Positions 5,618-8,521 of a stretch of DNA of 8,521 nucleotides are shown piece by piece. The stretch spans positions 1 through 8,521 of the forward strand of contig CAZLLV010000070.1 of the NCBI GenBank assembly GCA_964560325.1, read 5' to 3'. Position numbers and translations under genes: made by a program. The first letter of the stretch is position 1; every line of letters begins with the position of its first letter. This DNA comes from CAZLLV01 sp964560325 (lineage in GTDB: Bacteria > Acidobacteriota > Thermoanaerobaculia > Multivoradales > DATKCC01). The notes under the pieces were generated by a model. The model searched no databases. It was given only the letters and a program-made list of their open reading frames with translations, and was not told the origin of the DNA.

Positions 5618-6865
5618 ATGAACGGACGAGAGTACGCAGTCGCAACCGTCGTGACGCAGAGGCGCTTCAAGGTTCAATTTCCTGACCCGGAGAGCTATCG
5701 GGCGGCCACGGCCCTCGAAACCCCCACGGCCAGAGTACCGGTCGAGAACGACAAGCGGGCCTACTTGAGCATCACGCTTCCTCCGGCTCGTGTAGGAGTC
5801 GCCGCCGCGGAGCACGCCCTCGATCGACACCTCGAGCTGTATGCGGAGCTCGGGGGTGAGGTCGTGGAGGACTTCCGCTACGACCTCGAAGAGACGGCAC
5901 TTCCGCCGTTCTCGGAAGAAATGGAAGCTGAGCAGGCGGACGCCGATCTCGACGACGTGCTGGATCAGATTCATGCAACGGACGCGTGGCAACGGAGTCG
6001 GGGGGAGGGCGTCACGATCGCTGTCGTCGATACCGGGATCGATGGCACGCGCCCCGAGTTTCCCGCCACCAAGCGTCGAGGTTCGTGGCAGCCGATCGGA
6101 GACTCTCCTTGGACCGACTGGCAGGGCCACGGGACCATGTGCGCCTGCATCGCCGCGGGGACGCGAAGCGCCGGCGGAATGTTCGACGGTGTCGCTCCGG
6201 ATGCAGGCTTGATCGCCTGCAAGACCAGGTTCTACGACAGCGAGCTGACCGCGATCTACGACGATTTGATCGCGCGGGTGGACGAGAACCCCGACCTGAA
6301 GCTCGTCATTACGAACAGTTTCGGTTTCAAAGTCGGCAAACCCCCTGCGGTGGCGCCGGGAAGCGACTTTCCCGACGCCCTGGACGACGCCATCGGGAGA
6401 GGGATCATCGTCTGCTTCTCGGCCGGGAACAACCATCATCGTGCCGGCGGCGGTCCAGCCGCTTGCGACCCCACGTCCATCTGGCTGCACAAGTGCCGCG
6501 AGGATCTGCTTTCTGTCGCGACGTGCGAGCTCGACGGATCCATGTGGAACTACTCGAGCCGGGGACCGGGGCAGCACTATGGAGATGCCGGCATGGGTCG
6601 GAAGCCGGACGTCACGGCTCCCACGCCGCGTAACGGGCTGATCGTCTACGGATCGGGCATTCAGGTGCTCCCCGACGGATGGGGGACGAGCGGTGCGTGT
6701 CCCCAGGTGGCCGGCCTGGCAGCGCTCCTCCTCTCGGCCAACGGGGGCCTCTCTTCGAACCAGGTGTGCGACTCGATTCGGCAGGGAGCTTCGACCCTGG
6801 GGCATGCCGCCGAGTGCGAGGGAGCGGGGAGGATCGACTGCGCAGCCTCGCTGGCTCTGGTATGA
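5618..6865 (+). CDS. S8 (subtilisin-family) serine peptidase with a novel-looking N-terminal domain
   Basis: A 415-residue subtilase with a complete triad: D138 in AVVDTGIDG, H171 in WQGHGTMCA, S358 in GWGTSGACPQVAG, plus the oxyanion Asn at N271 in FSAGNN. Residues 1-91 form a separate domain (RFKVQFPDP near 16-24; ELGGEVVEDFRYDLE at 77-91), probably of propeptide/inhibitor I9-like fold. An acidic linker (about 91-118) leads into the catalytic core from about 119. There is no signal peptide or membrane segment, so it likely acts in the cytoplasm unless exported in another way. Eleven cysteines (175, 177, 201, 266, 283, 293, 303, 361, 384, 400, 408) all lie in the catalytic part, which is unusual. 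The ATG at 5618 is supported by AAAGGA seven bases upstream. Sampled rows have about 60-62% GC against about 70-75% in most sampled rows of mnmA and the Rieske gene, hinting at later acquisition. The substrate is unknown. Confidence 0.9.
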   Translation: MNGREYAVATVVTQRRFKVQFPDPESYRAATALETPTARVPVENDKRAYLSITLPPARVGVAAAEHALDRHLELYAELGGEVVEDFRYDLEETALPPFSEEMEAEQADADLDDVLDQIHATDAWQRSRGEGVTIAVVDTGIDGTRPEFPATKRRGSWQPIGDSPWTDWQGHGTMCACIAAGTRSAGGMFDGVAPDAGLIACKTRFYDSELTAIYDDLIARVDENPDLKLVITNSFGFKVGKPPAVAPGSDFPDALDDAIGRGIIVCFSAGNNHHRAGGGPAACDPTSIWLHKCREDLLSVATCELDGSMWNYSSRGPGQHYGDAGMGRKPDVTAPTPRNGLIVYGSGIQVLPDGWGTSGACPQVAGLAALLLSANGGLSSNQVCDSIRQGASTLGHAAECEGAGRIDCAASLALV

Positions 6866-6869
6866 GCAG

Positions 6870-6878
6870 TGCTAGAGT
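6870..6878 (+). promoter_or_regulatory. Extended -10 element for the small I9-like gene
   Basis: TGCTAGAGT (6870-6878) begins five bases after the peptidase stop and ends six bases before the next ATG. The TGn extension may compensate for the absent -35. The interval lacks a Shine-Dalgarno, so a leaderless mRNA is expected. The small protein could thus be made independently of the peptidase. Confidence 0.45.
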
Positions 6879-6884
6879 CTCAGC

Positions 6885-7100
6885 ATGGAACGGTACAAGG
6901 TGAAGCTGCCGACGGATGACGCCTTCGGAGAGGCGCTCGCGCTCGTCGAAGGGGCAGTACCGTTGTTCGTGTGCTCTCGCAAGCGGCGCAGCCTGTCGGT
7001 CGGGAGTCTCTCGCCGGAGCTCGAGCGCCGGCTCGTCGCACTCGGTGGGCGGGTGACGGTCGACCAGCGCTACGACCTCGAGGTGCCCGCCGGCGCTTGA
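6885..7100 (+). CDS. Small stand-alone homologue of the peptidase N-terminal domain (candidate inhibitor)
   Basis: A 71-residue soluble protein with no named family that I recognise. Its start (ERYKVKLPTDDAF) aligns with peptidase residues 15-27 (RRFKVQFPDPESY), and its end (ALGGRVTVDQRYDLE, 52-66) aligns with peptidase residues 77-91 (ELGGEVVEDFRYDLE). Between them, LSVGSLSPELERRLVALGG resembles the second half of I9 propeptides, where a strand is followed by L-S/T-P-E, a helix and a final strand. I9 domains occur both as subtilisin prodomains and as free inhibitors. The most likely role is therefore to bind the neighbouring peptidase; it could instead be a substrate or a docking partner. 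It has a single Cys (C30). It follows the peptidase by 19 bases, has its own promoter-like element and lacks a Shine-Dalgarno. The homology makes it more credible as a gene than its length alone would. Confidence 0.7.
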   Translation: MERYKVKLPTDDAFGEALALVEGAVPLFVCSRKRRSLSVGSLSPELERRLVALGGRVTVDQRYDLEVPAGA

Positions 7101-7119
7101 GCCGCGCCTCCTTCGAGCC

Positions 7120-7134
7120 CCGCGCCTGGCGCGG
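7120..7134 (+). terminator. Short GC hairpin after the small gene, weak terminator candidate
   Basis: CCGCGC (7120-7125) and GCGCGG (7129-7134) form a perfect 6-bp stem with a 3-base loop, 20 bases past the stop of the small gene and before the Rieske promoter. There is no T-tract, and such stems are easy to find in GC-rich DNA. Confidence 0.2.
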
Positions 7135-7148
7135 ACACGATCACACGG

Positions 7149-7154
7149 TAGTGT
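7149..7154 (+). promoter_or_regulatory. -10-like hexamer TAGTGT for the Rieske oxygenase gene
   Basis: TAGTGT lies 22 bases before the Rieske ATG, leaving room for the Shine-Dalgarno GGAGGTG at 7164-7170. It overlaps the right arm of a 5-bp inverted repeat, GACAC (7134-7138) and GTGTC (7151-7155), which may be chance. No -35 is evident. Confidence 0.35.
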
Positions 7155-7176
7155 CGCCCCTCCGGAGGTGGGCTCG

Positions 7177-8316
7177 ATGAGCGAGCGAGACGGCGGACGG
7201 AGCAACGGCTTCGAGATCGACGAGGACGTCCGGCGGGCGTGGACCGCGCCGTCGGAGCTCTACTCCGATCCGGCCCTCTTCGAGGGGGTCCGCGAGCGGG
7301 TCTTCGCCCGGAGCTGGCAACACCTCGGCCACCTCGACGGCGTACGCACGCCCGGGTCGGTCGAGCCGGTGACGCTCCTGCCCGGGCTGCTCGACGAGCC
7401 GCTTCTCCTTTCCCGAGCGGGCGACGACGAGCTCCGCCTCCTGTCGAACGTCTGCACTCACCGCGGCAACCTCCTGGTCGAGGCGGGCGGGCACTGCAAC
7501 ATCCTCCGCTGCCGCTACCACGGCCGGCGCTTCGAGCTCGACGGGAGCTTCCGCTCGATGCCCGAGTTCGACGACGCCGAAGGCTTTCCGTCGCCCGCCG
7601 ACGACCTGCCGCGCCTGCCGCTCGCCACCTGGGGGAAGCTCGCGTTCACCAACCTCGATCCGGCTCTGAATCCGGCTCGGGATCCCGCCGGAGCACCGGG
7701 CTTCGAGACGCTCGCGGCGCCGCTCGACCAGCGGATGGCCTGGCTGCCGCACGACGCCCTCGCCTTCGAGCCGACCCGCTCGCGCGACTACCTGGTGCGG
7801 GCGAACTGGGCGCTCTACGTCGAGAACTACCTCGAGGGCTTCCACATCCCGTACGTCCACGCCGCCCTCGCCGGCGCGCTCGACTACGGCGCCTACCGCA
7901 CCGAGCTCTACCCGGAATCGAGCCTCCAGCTCGGCGTCGCCGCCGACGGCGAGGACGCCTTCGACCTGCCAGCGGACAGTCCGGACGCGGGCGCGCGGAT
8001 CGCGGCCTACTACTGGTGGCTCTTCCCGAACACGATGCTCAACGTCTACCCGTGGGGGATCTCGGTCAACGTCGTCCAGCCGCTCGCCATCGACCGCACG
8101 AAGATCGTCTTCCGCACCTACGTCCACGACCCCGCCCGCCTCGACGCCGGAGCCGGCGCCGGCCTCGACCGGGTCGAGCGGGAGGACGAGGCGATCGTCG
8201 AAGCGGTCCAGAAAGGCGTGCGCTCCCGCCTCTACCACCGCGGCCGCTACTCGCCGAAGCGCGAAACGGGAGTGCACCACTTCCACCGCCTGCTCGCGGC
8301 GGCGCTGGGCGGTTGA
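7177..8316 (+). CDS. Rieske non-heme iron oxygenase, alpha-subunit type
   Basis: A 379-residue aromatic-ring-hydroxylating/choline-monooxygenase-type oxygenase. The Rieske [2Fe-2S] site is complete: C93 and H95 in NVCTHRGN, C112 and H115 in CRYHGRRFELDG. The catalytic domain has the mononuclear iron motif within NWALYVENYLEGFHIPYVH (210-228), with histidine ligands H223 and H228, and E217/N218 where a bridging acidic residue is usual. The third iron ligand is probably an acidic residue in the EREDEAIVEAVQ segment (335-346). The C-terminus ends with a SPKRETGVHHFHRLLA segment, common in this family. Such enzymes need electrons from a reductase, with or without a ferredoxin; none is encoded in the window. 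The substrate cannot be read from the sequence; demethylation or hydroxylation of a small molecule is typical. ATG 7177 is preferred over an in-frame GTG at 7168 because GGAGGTG (7164-7170) fits it and overlaps the GTG. Confidence 0.9.
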   Translation: MSERDGGRSNGFEIDEDVRRAWTAPSELYSDPALFEGVRERVFARSWQHLGHLDGVRTPGSVEPVTLLPGLLDEPLLLSRAGDDELRLLSNVCTHRGNLLVEAGGHCNILRCRYHGRRFELDGSFRSMPEFDDAEGFPSPADDLPRLPLATWGKLAFTNLDPALNPARDPAGAPGFETLAAPLDQRMAWLPHDALAFEPTRSRDYLVRANWALYVENYLEGFHIPYVHAALAGALDYGAYRTELYPESSLQLGVAADGEDAFDLPADSPDAGARIAAYYWWLFPNTMLNVYPWGISVNVVQPLAIDRTKIVFRTYVHDPARLDAGAGAGLDRVEREDEAIVEAVQKGVRSRLYHRGRYSPKRETGVHHFHRLLAAALGG

Positions 8317-8521
8317 CTGAACGAGGGGCGGGAGTAGTGGCGGAGGCGATGGGGACGAGCAGCCGGCGTGGGGCGCGGAGCGTGCCTCACGTTCGGAGGT
8401 GGGGCTCCAGACGATCTGCCAAACGAGGTGCCGGTGACTTCGGAGGCCGATTTCGAGCCCCCTTGGCGGGCCAGTCCCTAGCGAGCTCCAGGTCACGAGG
8501 GGGCGGGGGCCGAGCGGCCGC
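8317..8521. other. Right-end stretch with no supported gene
   Basis: These 205 bases follow the Rieske stop. A forward frame from an ATG at 8349 stays open to the edge, but its product is Arg/Gly/Ser-rich, its GGAGG is only two bases away, and nothing recognisable appears. The minus frame is open too, as often happens in GC-rich DNA, and is antisense to the Rieske gene. I see no tRNA, strong terminator hairpin or clear repeat. Confidence 0.4.

Noticed and set aside
5433..5645. N-terminal extension of ThiI by 71 codons to a start at 5645
   Set aside because: The extension does not look like ThiI, overlaps the peptidase start and crosses the thiI promoter-like element; the ATG at 5432 gives the normal N-terminus.
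5521..5685. Small forward reading frame upstream of and overlapping the S8 peptidase start, with a GGGAGG just before its ATG
   Set aside because: It overlaps the peptidase start by 68 bases, its product is Arg-rich with no recognisable pattern, and AAAGGA at 5605-5610 clearly serves the peptidase ATG.
8440..8480. A TTTCGAGCCCCC stretch resembling a tRNA T-loop
   Set aside because: The bases on either side do not form a T-arm stem, and no acceptor, anticodon or D arm can be folded on either strand.
7141..8496. Long minus-strand open frame opposite the Rieske oxygenase gene
   Set aside because: It is antisense to a gene with clear motifs, and its Arg/Val/Glu-rich product with no motif is what GC-rich DNA gives in that frame.
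8514..8521. A complete NotI site, GCGGCCGC, exactly at the right edge
   Set aside because: Such octamers arise readily in DNA of this GC content, and the window edge is arbitrary; no biological meaning is supported.
1..8521. CRISPR arrays, insertion sequences, rRNA or tRNA genes
   Set aside because: No regularly spaced repeats, transposase motifs, terminal repeats with target duplications, or RNA gene signatures were seen.

Overview
The window is a compact, high-GC (roughly 70% in most rows) bacterial chromosome segment with nine genes, one of them cut by the left edge. The diderm-type outer-membrane protein (DUF481), the gene style and the housekeeping content suggest a Gram-negative bacterium. 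A lineage such as Acidobacteriota is my best guess from sequence style, held with low confidence; nothing here fixes the phylum.

Layout: (1) 1-81, minus strand, the first 27 codons of a gene running off the left edge, possibly a methyltransferase. (2) 163-1062, a secreted DUF481 outer-membrane barrel. (3) 1137-1730, a cytoplasmic HD-domain hydrolase of a conserved but poorly characterised family. (4) 1811-2732, a two-gene RES/Xre-type toxin-antitoxin operon, antitoxin first, with a perfect 11-bp inverted repeat bracketing its -10 element. (5) 2745-3863, mnmA (tRNA 2-thiouridylase), tail to tail with (6) 3882-5432 minus, thiI (tRNA 4-thiouridine synthase with a rhodanese domain). Only 18 bp separate them, and a perfect 8-bp hairpin ends at the mnmA stop. 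(7) 5618-6865, a subtilisin-family (S8) peptidase without a signal peptide. (8) 6885-7100, a 71-residue protein that looks like a free-standing copy of the peptidase's N-terminal domain. (9) 7177-8316, a Rieske non-heme iron oxygenase. The last 205 bp hold no gene I can support.

The most interesting unit is 5618-7100. An apparently intracellular subtilase with an intact Asp/His/Ser triad is followed, 19 bp later, by a tiny protein that matches the peptidase's N-terminal domain at both ends (start like RYKV/RFKV, end LGG-x-V...RYDLE). The small gene has its own extended -10 element only six bases before its ATG. This fits a protease paired with an independently expressed propeptide-like inhibitor, or alternatively with a partner or substrate that shares a docking domain. 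I know of no named system with this layout, so it is an inference.

A second pattern runs through the window. Eight of the nine genes, counting the RES toxin gene with its antitoxin, have a TA[G/C]NNT hexamer in front of the transcription unit; the peptidase has only a near match. Three hexamers lie 6-9 bases from an ATG that lacks a Shine-Dalgarno sequence, suggesting leaderless mRNAs. Most of the genes with longer leaders have a clear Shine-Dalgarno. The two tRNA-thiolation enzymes probably serve the same sulfur-relay chemistry although they are transcribed separately.
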